Translations under genes and position numbers: made by a program | Part shown: one piece after another, positions 18,835-27,575 of the stretch | Position numbering within the stretch: position 1 is the first letter of the stretch | Layout: each line of letters opens with the position of its first letter | Assembly (NCBI GenBank): GCA_964649085.1 | Contig: CAZYPN010000008.1 | Coordinates: forward strand, 1 to 64,000 | Length of the DNA stretch: 64,000 nucleotides | Reading direction: 5' to 3' | Source of the DNA: JADMJV01 sp964649085 | GTDB taxonomy: Bacteria; Vulcanimicrobiota; Xenobia; Xenobiales; JADMJV01 | The notes under the pieces: model-generated | Told to the model about the DNA's origin: nothing | Databases searched by the model: none | The model's input: only the letters and a program-made list of their open reading frames with translations

Positions 18835-19453
18835 GCTTGACCACCACGTTTTCGATCACGTCGAAGACATCTTCAAACTTATCGATGGCATCCTCGACGT
18901 TCTCAATCACTTCTTTCCATTTGATCAGGTCGACAATATCGGCCACGGTCTGACAGTGACTGAAGAGATCGGCCACCGCCTGGCGGTTGATTCGGTCGCC
19001 ACGACTCTCGAGAGCCTTGAGAGGCTTGCGCAGGTCGGAGAGGTCCTGAAACTTGGGCAGTCGCTTGATGCCCTGTCGGAGAATCCCTGAACACTCCACC
19101 ATGATGTCCGACATCTCCAGCAGGCACGGCTTGACGTCGCCACACTGAAACATCTGCATGCGGGTGGCGGAGCCCTGGATCAGGTCGAGCACGTCGTCCA
19201 TGGAGCTACCCATGGCGTGAATGTCTTCTCGATCGATGGGGGTGACGAAGGTGGCATTCAGGCGTCGTGACAGTTCGTGGAACAGTTCATCGCCGCGATG
19301 CTCCATCTCGGTCAGTTGAGCGACCTTGGTTTCCAGGTCGGTGTGGTCGTTGAGAAAATCCTTAAAGGCCTTGCACATGTCCTCAATGAGGGCTGCTTGC
19401 TGGTCGAAGATCTCAAAAAACTTGGCATCTGAGGGGAACAGGTTGAGCTTCAC
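18827..19453 (-). CDS. DUF47 (PhoU-like) Pit accessory protein
   Basis: A 208-residue all-helical protein of the DUF47/YkaA family, related to PhoU. Family markers include MEHRGDELFHELSRRL near residue 50 and TPIDREDIHAMGSSMDDVLD, which resemble the E/D-x3-D metal-binding motifs of PhoU proteins. These proteins are usually encoded immediately upstream of pit and are thought to modulate it. GTG 19453 has GGGAGG five bases upstream. The start of pit overlaps the end of this gene by 8 bp. Confidence 0.92.
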   Translation of the reverse strand: MKLNLFPSDAKFFEIFDQQAALIEDMCKAFKDFLNDHTDLETKVAQLTEMEHRGDELFHELSRRLNATFVTPIDREDIHAMGSSMDDVLDLIQGSATRMQMFQCGDVKPCLLEMSDIMVECSGILRQGIKRLPKFQDLSDLRKPLKALESRGDRINRQAVADLFSHCQTVADIVDLIKWKEVIENVEDAIDKFEDVFDVIENVVVKHA

Positions 19454-19499
19454 GGTACCTCCCGGAGAGCGTATGGCGCGGGCGCCTTCGGTTACCGCC

Positions 19500-20357
19500 T
19501 CAAGATCCCTTGCTGGCCATACAAGAGGGAGTCACCTGAGGCAGCCCCAAAAGCTGCCGAACCTGGGTCGGCGTAGCCGGTTCGCGACCGAGTTCGCGAG
19601 CCAACCGAACCACTCGGGCCACCAGTTGACGGTTGCTGGTGGGCTGACGCCGAGTCCAATCGAAATAGGGATTGTCTTCCAGGCCCACACGCACGTGCCC
19701 ACCGGAAGCGATGGCCAGAGCATTGGCCTGCAATTGATGGCGACCGATTCCGCCCACCGACCACAGCGCTCCGTCCGGCAGCATCGAGACCATGTGACCC
19801 AGGCCCACCAGATCGAGGGGGGCCGTGCCCAGCGAGCCCAAAATCAGATTATAGTAAAGCGGCCCCTTGAGAATGCCCTGCTTGATCAGATACTTGGAGT
19901 AGTGGAGCATGCCGGCCTCAAACACCTCCAGTTCGGGAATGGCCCCGGCCTCGAAAATGCGGCGGGCCAGCTGGACCACCGTGTCCGGGCTATTGAGGCT
20001 GGCCTGGGTGGGAAAATTGAGCGATCCCAGCGTCAGGCTGGCCATGTCGGGGCCGGCCTCGAGGGGTGCGGCCCGAAGCTCCACGCTGTTGGCGAAGCGA
20101 CCGCTGAGTGAAACACACACCACCACTTCGGGGCAGGCCTTGCGCACACTGGTAACGATATCGATGTAATCCTGAGCAGAATGACTGGCGCTGTCATCCG
20201 GATTGCGCGCGTGAAGGTGGACGATCGAGGCCCCCTCATCAACCACTTCACGCACACACCGAGTGATTTCCTCAACGCTAACCGGCAGCTCGGGATGCTC
20301 GGATTTCTTCAGCACGCAGCCCGTTATGGCGGCGTTCACGATCAAAGGATTGGACAT
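19500..20357 (-). CDS. BKACE-family beta-keto acid cleavage enzyme (DUF849)
   Basis: A 285-residue TIM-barrel protein. The N-terminus (NPLIVNAAITG), the zinc-binding H-x-H in VHLHARNPDD, the strand motif LNFPTQ and VRVGLEDNPY near the C-terminus identify the BKACE (3-keto-5-aminohexanoate cleavage) family. These zinc enzymes condense a beta-keto acid with acetyl-CoA and cleave it to acetoacetate plus a CoA thioester; substrates vary widely. ATG 20357 is chosen with GAGGG eight bases upstream; a TTG at 20363 overlaps the preceding stop (TTGA) and is a real alternative. The upstream acyltransferase gene is truncated. Confidence 0.87.
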   Translation of the reverse strand: MSNPLIVNAAITGCVLKKSEHPELPVSVEEITRCVREVVDEGASIVHLHARNPDDSASHSAQDYIDIVTSVRKACPEVVVCVSLSGRFANSVELRAAPLEAGPDMASLTLGSLNFPTQASLNSPDTVVQLARRIFEAGAIPELEVFEAGMLHYSKYLIKQGILKGPLYYNLILGSLGTAPLDLVGLGHMVSMLPDGALWSVGGIGRHQLQANALAIASGGHVRVGLEDNPYFDWTRRQPTSNRQLVARVVRLARELGREPATPTQVRQLLGLPQVTPSCMASKGS

Positions 20358-20359
20358 GT

Positions 20360-20530
20360 TCAACGGCCCTCAATACCCTCTGCCACCACTCGAGCTGGCA
20401 CTCCGTAGGCCTTCACCCGAGCCGGCAGCGAACGTGTAACCACCGATCCAGCCCCTACCACCGTGTGATCACCGATCTCCAGGTAGTCGACCAGAGTGGC
20501 TCCAATTCCTATATAGACGCCCTGACCATA
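20360..20530 (-). pseudogene. C-terminal fragment of a hexapeptide-repeat acyltransferase
   Basis: Fifty-six minus-strand codons read YGQGVYIGIGATLVDYLEIG and then continue through GDHTVVGAGSVVTRSLPARV and AYGVPARVV. This is the left-handed beta-helix end of a sugar O- or N-acetyltransferase, with the typical final GxPARxV motif and a natural stop at 20360-20362. Directly upstream, at 20534-20536, an in-frame TGA appears and the homology ends, so the N-terminal half or more is missing. The break coincides with the point where the oppositely oriented glycosyltransferase fragment begins. Confidence 0.75.
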
Positions 20531-20531
20531 G

Positions 20532-21029
20532 CGTCAACCGCTGGACAAAGTTCGCGATATTGATGTTCTGTTTCTCGGCGACCTGCGCGTTCCTCGACGC
20601 CAGCGCTTCTTTCGCCAACTGCGCCAGGCGGGCATCGCGGTCGATGCTCGCGGCGATTTTAACGACCCTCGATTGCACGGAGAGGACCGCACCCAGCTGT
20701 TGAATCGGGTAAAGATCTTCCTCAACTTCCCAAAGTCAGGCGGAGAGCTTTCCGGGCTGCGCAACTTGATAGGAATGGCCAACAAGACCATGCTGATCAG
20801 CGAGCCCATCTACCGTCCCGAGCCCTACATTCCCGGGGTTCACCTGGAAATGTGCCCGGTGGAAGAGATGCCCGACCTCATCCGCCACTATCTGAAACAC
20901 GAGGACCAGCGTCTGGCCATGGTCGAGCGCGCCTATCGGTTCGCCACCACAGAGATGCTCTTCGGCGACAAAGCACGCGACATGCTACGACTGATTCAAC
21001 GGGCAGTCGACCGTCGTCAGCGCGGGTAG
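20532..21029 (+). pseudogene. C-terminal fragment of a CgeB-like glycosyltransferase
   Basis: An open frame directly after a TAG at 20529-20531 encodes about 165 residues beginning RQPLDKVRDIDVLFLGDL. It continues with features of CgeB/GT-B type proteins: LNRVKIFLNFPKSGGELSGL, then LRNLIGMANKTMLISEP and the final helix pair EDQRLAMVERAYRFA. The N-terminal domain is missing and there is no plausible start codon at the left end; a TTG at 20673 only opens a shorter internal frame. The homology starts exactly where the opposite-strand acyltransferase fragment ends, which points to a deletion, inversion or contig misjoin. Confidence 0.65.
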
Positions 21030-21062
21030 GAAGTCCCAACCCGGCTTGGAAGGCCCCTGGCT

Positions 21063-23222
21063 ATGGGGCGACTGTTCTGGGCATTGTTGGGGCTCTGGCT
21101 GATGGGATGCTCGGTAGAACCGAGCGTCAAGACCGCCCCGGTGCTTAAGATCGTATCCAGTTTGCCCCTCACCGGCAGCTCACGAACCCAATCCGAGACC
21201 ATGGTCAAGGGCATCCAGTTGGCACTGGAAGAGGTCAACTACCGGGTGGGCCCCTACAAGATCGAGTATCTCAGCTGGGATGACGCCAGTGCCCAGGCCG
21301 GCACCTGGGATCCGGCCAAAGAGAAAGAGAACGCCAGTCGGGCCGCTGCCGACCCCGACGTGGTCGCCTATCTGGGCACCTACAACAGCGGCGCCGCCAA
21401 AATTGCTATCCCGATTCTCAATCAGGCCGATCTGGTGATGGTCAGCCCTGCCAACACTTACTCGGGCCTGACCAAAAGCGGCCTGGGAGAGGTGGGCGAA
21501 CCCGAACTCTACTATCCCAAGGGCTTTCGCAGCTTTTGCCGGGTGGTTCCGGCCGACGACCTGCAGGGCCAGGCCGGCGCCTGGTGGGCCCAGTCGCTGG
21601 GCATTAAGAAAGTCTATATTCTGGACGACAAAGAGCTCTATGGTCGGGGCATTGCCCGGGTATTCGAGGCCAGCTGCAAGGAGCGCGGGTTGGAGGTGCT
21701 GGGACACGAGGGCATCGACTCCAAGGCCCCCGACTACCGGGCCGTGGTCAACAAAATTCGCGAGTCGGGTGCCCAGTTGGTCTACTTTGGCGGTATTACC
21801 CAAAACGGCTCGGGAAAGCTGGTCAAAGACCTGCGAGCCGGCGGTTGTGAAGCCCTCTTCATGGCCCCCGACGCCAACAAAGAGTCGGCCTTCCTCGAGG
21901 CCGCCGGTCCGGCCGCCAACGGCTGCCTGGTGACTTTGGGGGGCCTGCCACCCGAAAAAATGAACCCCGCCGCCCAGGCCTGGTATGCCCGCTATCGTCA
22001 GCGCTATCAAAGCGAACCCGAGGCCTATGCGATTTACTCCTACGAGGCTGCCCAGATCACCCTGAAAGCCATCGCCCGGGTGGGCGACAAAGACCGCACC
22101 AAAATCCGCCAGGCCGTGATGGCCACCAAGAACTATGAAGGCTTGTTAGGCACCTGGAGCTTCGACCCGCAAGGCGACACCACCCTGAAAGCCATGTCGG
22201 GCTTCGAGGTTGTCGACGGCAAATTTGCCTTCTCGGCCACCCTCACTCCCGATCAGGCCCCCGCCGCACTGGCCGTACAAACCGGCCGGCCTCAGCAGCA
22301 ATCGGCGCGAGGCGGCGCCGCCGAGGCGCTTGTAGAACAACTGCTGGCGGGGCTGGCCAACGGCAGCCTCATCGCCATCATCGCCCTGGGCTACACGCTG
22401 GTCTACGGACTGGTCGAACTGATCAACTTTGCCCACGGCGAGGTGTTCATGATGGGCGCAATGGCCGCCCTCACCGGGCTGGGCTGGCTGGGGGGGTCCC
22501 CCTGGCTGGGCATTCCGCTGGTGCTGCTCGGCAGTATGCTGTTCGCTGCCTTACTCAACCGAACCATCGACCGGGTGGCCTACCAGCGCCTGCGGGGCAA
22601 ACCCCGCCTCGTGCCCCTGATCACGGCCATCGGTGTGTCCTTTGTGCTGATGAATCTGGGAGGTTACTGGAAGGGTTGGGCTCCAGTCTTCTTTCCCGAC
22701 CTGTTGGGCCAGCGAGACATCAACCTGTTCGGTCCCCAGTCGGCCATCCACTTTCGGCTCAGCCAACTGATCGTCATCCTGGTAGCCATGCCCTTAATGG
22801 TGGGCCTGCATTACTTTATCCATCGCACCCGACTGGGCAAGGCCATGCGAGCCACCGCCCAAAACCCCCAGGCGGCCCAACTGATGGGCATCAACGTCAA
22901 CTCGACCATCGCCGCTGCTTTCTGGATTGGCGGCGCGCTGGCCGGTGCGGCCGGTTTTCTCTACGGCTTTTACAACCATGAAGTGCGCTTCGACCTGGGC
23001 TTCCGCCAGGGGCTCAATGCCTTCACGGCTGCCGTGTTGGGTGGCATTGGCAACGTTCAGGGCGCTGTCTTGGGCGGGCTCATCATCGGACTGGTCGAGG
23101 CCCTCACCGCCTACTACTGGTCTCAAGCGGTGGCGCCGGCTGTGGTGTTCGGTGTGCTGATCGCCATGATTCTGGTTCGACCCTCGGGACTGCTGGGTTC
23201 GAGCCTGCCGGAGAAAGTATGA
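21063..23222 (+). CDS. Fused substrate-binding lipoprotein and LivH-type permease of a branched-chain amino acid (HAAT) ABC transporter
   Basis: A 719-residue protein with two complete modules. Residues 1 to about 400 are a LivJ-type periplasmic binding protein with a lipoprotein signal (LLGLWLMGCS), VSSLPLTG and the conserved VVAYLGTYNSGAA region. A short Pro/Gln/Ala-rich linker (about 400-420) follows. Residues ~421-719 are a full LivH permease with GLANGSLIAIIALGYTLVYG, INFAHGEVFM and LGGIGNVQGAVLGG. In most bacteria these are separate proteins; here the receptor is tethered both by lipid and by the permease. Stop and next start overlap (ATGA), beginning a four-gene operon with livM, livG and livF. 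Confidence 0.9.
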   Translation: MGRLFWALLGLWLMGCSVEPSVKTAPVLKIVSSLPLTGSSRTQSETMVKGIQLALEEVNYRVGPYKIEYLSWDDASAQAGTWDPAKEKENASRAAADPDVVAYLGTYNSGAAKIAIPILNQADLVMVSPANTYSGLTKSGLGEVGEPELYYPKGFRSFCRVVPADDLQGQAGAWWAQSLGIKKVYILDDKELYGRGIARVFEASCKERGLEVLGHEGIDSKAPDYRAVVNKIRESGAQLVYFGGITQNGSGKLVKDLRAGGCEALFMAPDANKESAFLEAAGPAANGCLVTLGGLPPEKMNPAAQAWYARYRQRYQSEPEAYAIYSYEAAQITLKAIARVGDKDRTKIRQAVMATKNYEGLLGTWSFDPQGDTTLKAMSGFEVVDGKFAFSATLTPDQAPAALAVQTGRPQQQSARGGAAEALVEQLLAGLANGSLIAIIALGYTLVYGLVELINFAHGEVFMMGAMAALTGLGWLGGSPWLGIPLVLLGSMLFAALLNRTIDRVAYQRLRGKPRLVPLITAIGVSFVLMNLGGYWKGWAPVFFPDLLGQRDINLFGPQSAIHFRLSQLIVILVAMPLMVGLHYFIHRTRLGKAMRATAQNPQAAQLMGINVNSTIAAAFWIGGALAGAAGFLYGFYNHEVRFDLGFRQGLNAFTAAVLGGIGNVQGAVLGGLIIGLVEALTAYYWSQAVAPAVVFGVLIAMILVRPSGLLGSSLPEKV

Positions 23223-24259
23223 AAGCTCTGCTGGCCCTGGGGTTGTTGCTGCCTTTTCTCAACGCCGGGCTGGGCCTCAACATCCTGCCTGCCAGTTGCC
23301 AGATCTTGCTCTATTTGATGCTGGCCCAAGGGCTCAACCTGGTGGTGGGCTACGCCGGGTTGTTGCACCTGGGCTATGCCGCCTTTTTTGCCATTGGAGC
23401 CTTCTCGATGGCCTATCTCACCAGCCCACAGAGCCCCCTGGCCCACCTTTTCCAATGGTCCTTTTACCTGGCCCTGCCGGCCTCGGTGCTGATCACCTCG
23501 GCCTTCGGGGCGCTGCTGGCCTGGCCCACTCTGAAGCTGCGGGGCGACTATCTGGCCATCGTCACCATGGGTTTCGGGCTGATGCTCGACCCTCTGCTGC
23601 GCAACTACGATGAATCCACCAAGGCCATTACCGGCATGTCGGCCATAGCCGCCCCCCTGCCCGGGGCCACCGTAGAGGTTTTCTACATTGTCATGCTGCT
23701 GGCACTGCTGGGGTGTATCACCGTAGCCTATCGAGTGCGCCACTCCAGCGTGGGACGGGCCCTGCGAGCCCTGCGTGAAGACCCGGTGGCGGCTCAGGCC
23801 TGTGGCATTTCCCAGCAGCGCCTGAAACTGCAGGTTCTGGTGCTGTCGGCGGCCCTGGCCGGACTGGCCGGAGGCCTGTATGCCTCCTATATCTACACCC
23901 TGAACCTGTCGTTTCCGCTCGACTTTAACGGTTCGATCATGGTGCTGGCCATGGTTATTTTGGGCGGGGTGGGCAGTATTCGCGGGGCTGTGCTGGGCGG
24001 ACTGGCCCTGGGCACTTTCAACCTGATTGTCATTCCCAAGCTCATCGATCTGATGCAAACCAACCTCAGCCCCATGCTGGCCGGTGCCCTCTCGCCCACG
24101 GTTTGGAAATGGTTAGAGCCCTGGCTCGACCTGTCCAAGGCGCAATTTTTGATGTTCGGACTTACCCTGGTGGCGATGATGTTGTGGCGACCCGAGGGAC
24201 TTTTACCGGAACAACCGGTGCACTACCCCGAGGCCGAGCCCGCGGAGACTCCCTCGTGA
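23219..24259 (+). CDS. livM: Branched-chain amino-acid ABC transporter permease, LivM type
   Basis: A 346-residue membrane protein with about eight to ten hydrophobic segments. Family signatures include LNLVVGYAGLLHLGYAAFFAIG near residue 40 (here quoted by its GYAGLLHLGY centre), LKLRGDYLAIVTMGFG near 105, and the EAA-like cytoplasmic loop LGGVGSIRGAVLGG near 250. It pairs with the permease half of the upstream fusion to form the membrane channel. The ATG overlaps the upstream stop and the stop overlaps the next GTG. Confidence 0.93.
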   Translation: MKALLALGLLLPFLNAGLGLNILPASCQILLYLMLAQGLNLVVGYAGLLHLGYAAFFAIGAFSMAYLTSPQSPLAHLFQWSFYLALPASVLITSAFGALLAWPTLKLRGDYLAIVTMGFGLMLDPLLRNYDESTKAITGMSAIAAPLPGATVEVFYIVMLLALLGCITVAYRVRHSSVGRALRALREDPVAAQACGISQQRLKLQVLVLSAALAGLAGGLYASYIYTLNLSFPLDFNGSIMVLAMVILGGVGSIRGAVLGGLALGTFNLIVIPKLIDLMQTNLSPMLAGALSPTVWKWLEPWLDLSKAQFLMFGLTLVAMMLWRPEGLLPEQPVHYPEAEPAETPS

Positions 24260-25041
24260 GTGCTCCCCTGCTGGTGGCAGACTCCGTAAGTCGGCACTTC
24301 GGCGGCTTGGTGGCGGTGCATCAGGTGCAGTTCCAACTCGAAGCCGGCATCATCGCCTCGGTAATCGGCCCCAACGGAGCCGGCAAAACCACCTTTTTCA
24401 ACCTTCTGGCCGGCGTCTACCGCCCCTCCGAAGGCCGGCTGCTCTGGCAGGGTGAGCTGCTGGCCGATGCCCGGCAGGGCCTGGCCACCGACCAGATCGT
24501 GCGACGAGGCCTGGTGCGCACCTTCCAAAACATTCGCCTCTTCGGACCGGTCAGCGTGCTGGAGAACGTCTTGATCGGCATGCACACGCGCGTGAACAGT
24601 GCCTCGTGGGCCCAGTGGCTCGGGTTACCCGCGGCCAGAGCCGAGGAAAAAGAAAGCCGGCGCCGCGCCCTTGAAGTTCTCGATTTCGTGGGGCTACGCC
24701 CCGATGCTCAGCGGCCCGCCCAAAGCCTGCCCTACGGCCACCAGCGCCTCCTGGAGATCGCCCGGGCCCTGGCCAGCCAACCCCAACTATTGCTGCTCGA
24801 CGAGCCGGCCGCCGGTATGAACCCCAACGAAACCCACCAATTGATCGACCTCATTCGGCGCATCCGCGACCGGGGCATTACAGTGTTGCTCATCGAGCAC
24901 GATATCAAGCTCGTCATGGAGATCTCCGAAAAGGTCATGGTGCTCGACCACGGCCACAAAATCGCCGAGGGTTCGCCGCTCGAAGTGAGCCGAGACCCAA
25001 AGGTGATCGAAGCCTACCTGGGGGCCCCCGAATCGTGCTGA
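24256..25041 (+). CDS. livG: Branched-chain amino-acid ABC transporter ATPase, LivG type
   Basis: A 261-residue ABC ATPase. Walker A is GPNGAGKTT at about residues 37-45 and Walker B is LLLLDEPAAGMNP with the LivG-typical AAGMNP. The signature segment reads LPYGHQRLLEIARAL (the LSYGxQR variant characteristic of LivG), and the H-loop is LLIEHDI. GTG 24256 overlaps the livM stop (GTGA). It energises the transporter together with LivF. Its end overlaps livF by 7 bp. Confidence 0.93.
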   Translation: MSAPLLVADSVSRHFGGLVAVHQVQFQLEAGIIASVIGPNGAGKTTFFNLLAGVYRPSEGRLLWQGELLADARQGLATDQIVRRGLVRTFQNIRLFGPVSVLENVLIGMHTRVNSASWAQWLGLPAARAEEKESRRRALEVLDFVGLRPDAQRPAQSLPYGHQRLLEIARALASQPQLLLLDEPAAGMNPNETHQLIDLIRRIRDRGITVLLIEHDIKLVMEISEKVMVLDHGHKIAEGSPLEVSRDPKVIEAYLGAPESC

Positions 25042-25736
25042 AGCTCAACCACGTTTCGGCGGGCTACGGGGCCATTGAAGCACTGCACGGCATCGACCTG
25101 GAAGTGCAGGAGGGCGAAGTCGTCACTCTGCTCGGAGCCAATGGTGCCGGCAAGACCACCTGTCTCAAGGTGATCACCGGGCTGCTGCCCGCTCGCAGCG
25201 GCGTCGTCGAGTGGCGAGGGCAAAATCTCTGCAGCACACCGGCCCACGCGCGTGTCCCCCTGGGCATCGCCATGTCACCCGAAGGTCGCCAGGTGTTTCC
25301 CCGCATGACCGTGCTGGAGAACCTGGAAATGGGCGGCTACATTCACTCTGGCCAGGACCAGAGCGCCGACCTGGAGCGAGTGTTTCAACTCTTTCCCAAG
25401 CTGAAAGACCGCCTTGGGCAGTTGGCCGGAACGCTTTCAGGCGGAGAACAACAAATGCTGGCCATCGGTCGGGCCCTGATGTCGCGCCCGCGCTTGCTGC
25501 TGCTCGACGAGCCCAGCCTGGGCCTGGCCCCGTTGGTGGTGCAGCAGATCTTTTCCATCATCCGCGAAATCCGCAGTCTGGGACTGGGAGTGCTGCTGGT
25601 CGAGCAAAATGCTCGCCAGGCGCTTCAGGTGGCCGACCGTGGTTATGTCTTCGAGGTGGGCAGAGTAGCGCTCAGCGGCAAGGCGGCCGAACTTTCGGAC
25701 AATCCGGAAGTGCAAAAGGCTTACCTGGGTCTGTAG
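25035..25736 (+). CDS. livF: Branched-chain amino-acid ABC transporter ATPase, LivF type
   Basis: A 233-residue ABC ATPase. Walker A is GANGAGKTT near residue 36, the signature is LSGGEQQMLAIGRAL, Walker B is LLLLDEPSLGLAP and the H-loop is LLVEQNA with Gln-Asn as in LivF proteins. The PEGRQVFPRMTV segment is also typical. GTG 25035 lies within the end of livG. Last gene of the transporter operon; the RNA methyltransferase starts 1 bp later and may be read through. Confidence 0.94.
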   Translation: MLKLNHVSAGYGAIEALHGIDLEVQEGEVVTLLGANGAGKTTCLKVITGLLPARSGVVEWRGQNLCSTPAHARVPLGIAMSPEGRQVFPRMTVLENLEMGGYIHSGQDQSADLERVFQLFPKLKDRLGQLAGTLSGGEQQMLAIGRALMSRPRLLLLDEPSLGLAPLVVQQIFSIIREIRSLGLGVLLVEQNARQALQVADRGYVFEVGRVALSGKAAELSDNPEVQKAYLGL

Positions 25737-25737
25737 T

Positions 25738-26325
25738 GTGAACGAGCCTTATTTTTCGGGGGAAGCCACCCCCGAGCTGGCCCGGCTGCCGGTCCACATC
25801 GTGCTCGACAACGTGCGCAGCGCCTTCAACGTAGGCTCGATCTTTCGCACCGCCGATGCGGCCGGCATCGGCTGTCTTCACCTCTGTGGCATCACCTGCT
25901 GGCCCCCCCACCCCAAGTTGGAAAAAACTTCCCTCGGTGGCCACCAGTACGTCCCCTGGATGCGCCACGAAACCACCGAGCAGGCCCTCGATTGGCTCAG
26001 CGCCCGCGGGGTTCCGCTGGTGGCTCTGGAGACAGCCCCCGACGCCCTCGACCTGCGCTCTTTCCAGTGGCCGCAACCGGTAGCCGTGGTGCTGGGCCAC
26101 GAAGTTCTGGGCGTCGACCAGAGCATCTTGCGACGGGCAGATTTCCAGCTGTGCATTCCGATGTTCGGGGTGAAGAACTCGCTGAACGTTGCCAGCGCCT
26201 TCGCTGTGGTGGCCTACGATTTGGTAGCCAAACTCAAGCCCCTGGAGAGCTGCCAGGCCGCGCTCCTAGCGAAAAAAATCCTGACCGGCAGGGCGGATCA
26301 GCTGCCGGGCGCTGGCCTCTCGTGA
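25738..26325 (+). CDS. SpoU/TrmH-family RNA 2'-O-methyltransferase
   Basis: A 195-residue SPOUT protein with the three SpoU motifs: NVRSAFNVGSIFRTADA (motif 1, with the N-x-G and catalytic Arg), VVLGHEVLGVD (motif 2) and CIPMFGVKNSLNVASAFAV (motif 3, forming the SAM-binding knot). Family members methylate the ribose 2'-OH of tRNA or rRNA; the target cannot be told, and the protein lacks an extra N-terminal RNA-binding domain. GTG 25738 follows the livF stop by one base. Its last 60 bp overlap the convergent cofE gene. Confidence 0.9.
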   Translation: MNEPYFSGEATPELARLPVHIVLDNVRSAFNVGSIFRTADAAGIGCLHLCGITCWPPHPKLEKTSLGGHQYVPWMRHETTEQALDWLSARGVPLVALETAPDALDLRSFQWPQPVAVVLGHEVLGVDQSILRRADFQLCIPMFGVKNSLNVASAFAVVAYDLVAKLKPLESCQAALLAKKILTGRADQLPGAGLS

Positions 26326-27018
26326 GGCCGTCCAGGAAAACCCTCGCACCAGCGTAGCCGGCACAGCCTCCATCTTGCCCATGGCCAGTTCGGCCGCCGC
26401 GCACAGGGCATCGGCCGAAGCCATAATACTGGCCTCCAGCGGATAACCATGGGGGTCGTTCTGGCCACGATAGTCGGTGAACGGCTCCATGCCAAAGAGA
26501 CCGATGCAGACGTTGACGATACCGATCCGCCAGGCTCTTCCGAAAGAATCAGAGACCAGCACCGGCAGGTCAAAACCCAGCTGTGCCGAGAGAGCTTCGC
26601 ACAGACCACGAGCCGAAGCGTCGGGGTCGAGGGGCAACAGGCACACCGTTTCCCCGGGACTGTTGGAGCGATCCACACCCGCGTTGGCGCAGGTCAGGCC
26701 ATGGGTGGTTCGAGAGATAATGATACCGTGCTCCATGCGAACCAGGGCCGCACTTTCTCGAAGCACCACTTCGATTTGACGAGGGTCCTTCCCCCAGCGC
26801 TCGGCCCAACGGTGAGCCCATGGCGAGGGCTCGACCGTGGTCAGGTCGACCACTCGCCCCTCGGCCTTACTGATGACTTTATGGGTCACCACCAGTACGT
26901 CCCCGGGCTGGGCCGTGGCTCGGAGCGCGCCCACCAGAAGTTCGGAGAGATCGTCGCCCGGGCGCACTTCAGGCACCCCGACCACGGGCAGCAGGTTCAA
27001 ACCGGATGAGGATGACAC
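26266..27018 (-). CDS. cofE: Coenzyme F420-0:L-glutamate ligase (CofE)
   Basis: A 250-residue protein matching CofE: N-terminal VVGVPEVRPGDDL, the DVLVVTHKVISKAEGR segment, ISRTTHGLTCANAGVDRSN and LVSDSFGRAWRIG. It adds L-glutamates to F420-0 using GTP in the cytoplasm. Here it is the stand-alone ligase without the FMN-binding C-terminal domain found in FbiB. GTG 27018 is chosen with GGAGG seven bases upstream; it overlaps the cofC end by 22 bp. It is last in the cofD-cofC-cofE order. Confidence 0.93.
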   Translation of the reverse strand: MSSSSGLNLLPVVGVPEVRPGDDLSELLVGALRATAQPGDVLVVTHKVISKAEGRVVDLTTVEPSPWAHRWAERWGKDPRQIEVVLRESAALVRMEHGIIISRTTHGLTCANAGVDRSNSPGETVCLLPLDPDASARGLCEALSAQLGFDLPVLVSDSFGRAWRIGIVNVCIGLFGMEPFTDYRGQNDPHGYPLEASIMASADALCAAAELAMGKMEAVPATLVRGFSWTASREASARQLIRPAGQDFFR

Positions 27019-27575
27019 TGGAAGGCCTCCCAATCGTCGAGGGTGTCCACATCGTGGGCCAGCCCCGGAATTTCCAAGCAGGCAAAGGGCAGGCCGAGTT
27101 CTGCGGCCAACGAGCGATGGGCCTGCAGGCTGTTGCCACCAAAACGCGTTTCAAAGCAAGCGAAGCCGTCGTAAATCAGGGCATTACTGCCCGATCGGTG
27201 GCGGTCGCAGGCCACCGCCATCCCGCCCGGAGGACAGCCCTGCAGCAAGTCTTCCAGGTCGGCCGGAGACAGCCCGGGCAGGTCTGGCAAAATCACCAAC
27301 CAACGCCGGGGGCGCAGCCGTTCCAACCAGTCGCTTAGACCGCCGTTCAGGCCCGAGCGAGCCTGCTGCATATAGTCCACTCCGAGCAGCGGAGTGGTGG
27401 GGGCCAGTCCCACCACGGTTACACTTTCGATCTGAGGACAGGAACGACACACCTCGGCGACTCGCTGCAGCCAGCCCAGAGCCAGCCCGTTTCGCTGCTC
27501 CAGGCGCAACCGGCTCTTCCCCTCGGCCAGACCCCGGAACGGCAGTGCCACCTGCCACAGCTGCTCAGAGTTCAC
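26997..27575 (-). CDS. cofC: 2-phospho-L-lactate (or phosphoenolpyruvate) guanylyltransferase (CofC)
   Basis: A 192-residue nucleotidyltransferase-like protein: ALPFRGLAEGKSRL near the N-terminus (the family KxLxxAKSRL-like loop), LVILPDLPGLSPADL in the middle, and HDVDTLDDWEA near the C-terminus. It activates 2-phospholactate or PEP with GTP to give the guanylated intermediate used by CofD. Which substrate is used here cannot be read from the sequence. The GTG start lies inside the end of cofD (11 bp overlap), so the genes are coupled. Confidence 0.9.
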   Translation of the reverse strand: MNSEQLWQVALPFRGLAEGKSRLRLEQRNGLALGWLQRVAEVCRSCPQIESVTVVGLAPTTPLLGVDYMQQARSGLNGGLSDWLERLRPRRWLVILPDLPGLSPADLEDLLQGCPPGGMAVACDRHRSGSNALIYDGFACFETRFGGNSLQAHRSLAAELGLPFACLEIPGLAHDVDTLDDWEAFQCHPHPV

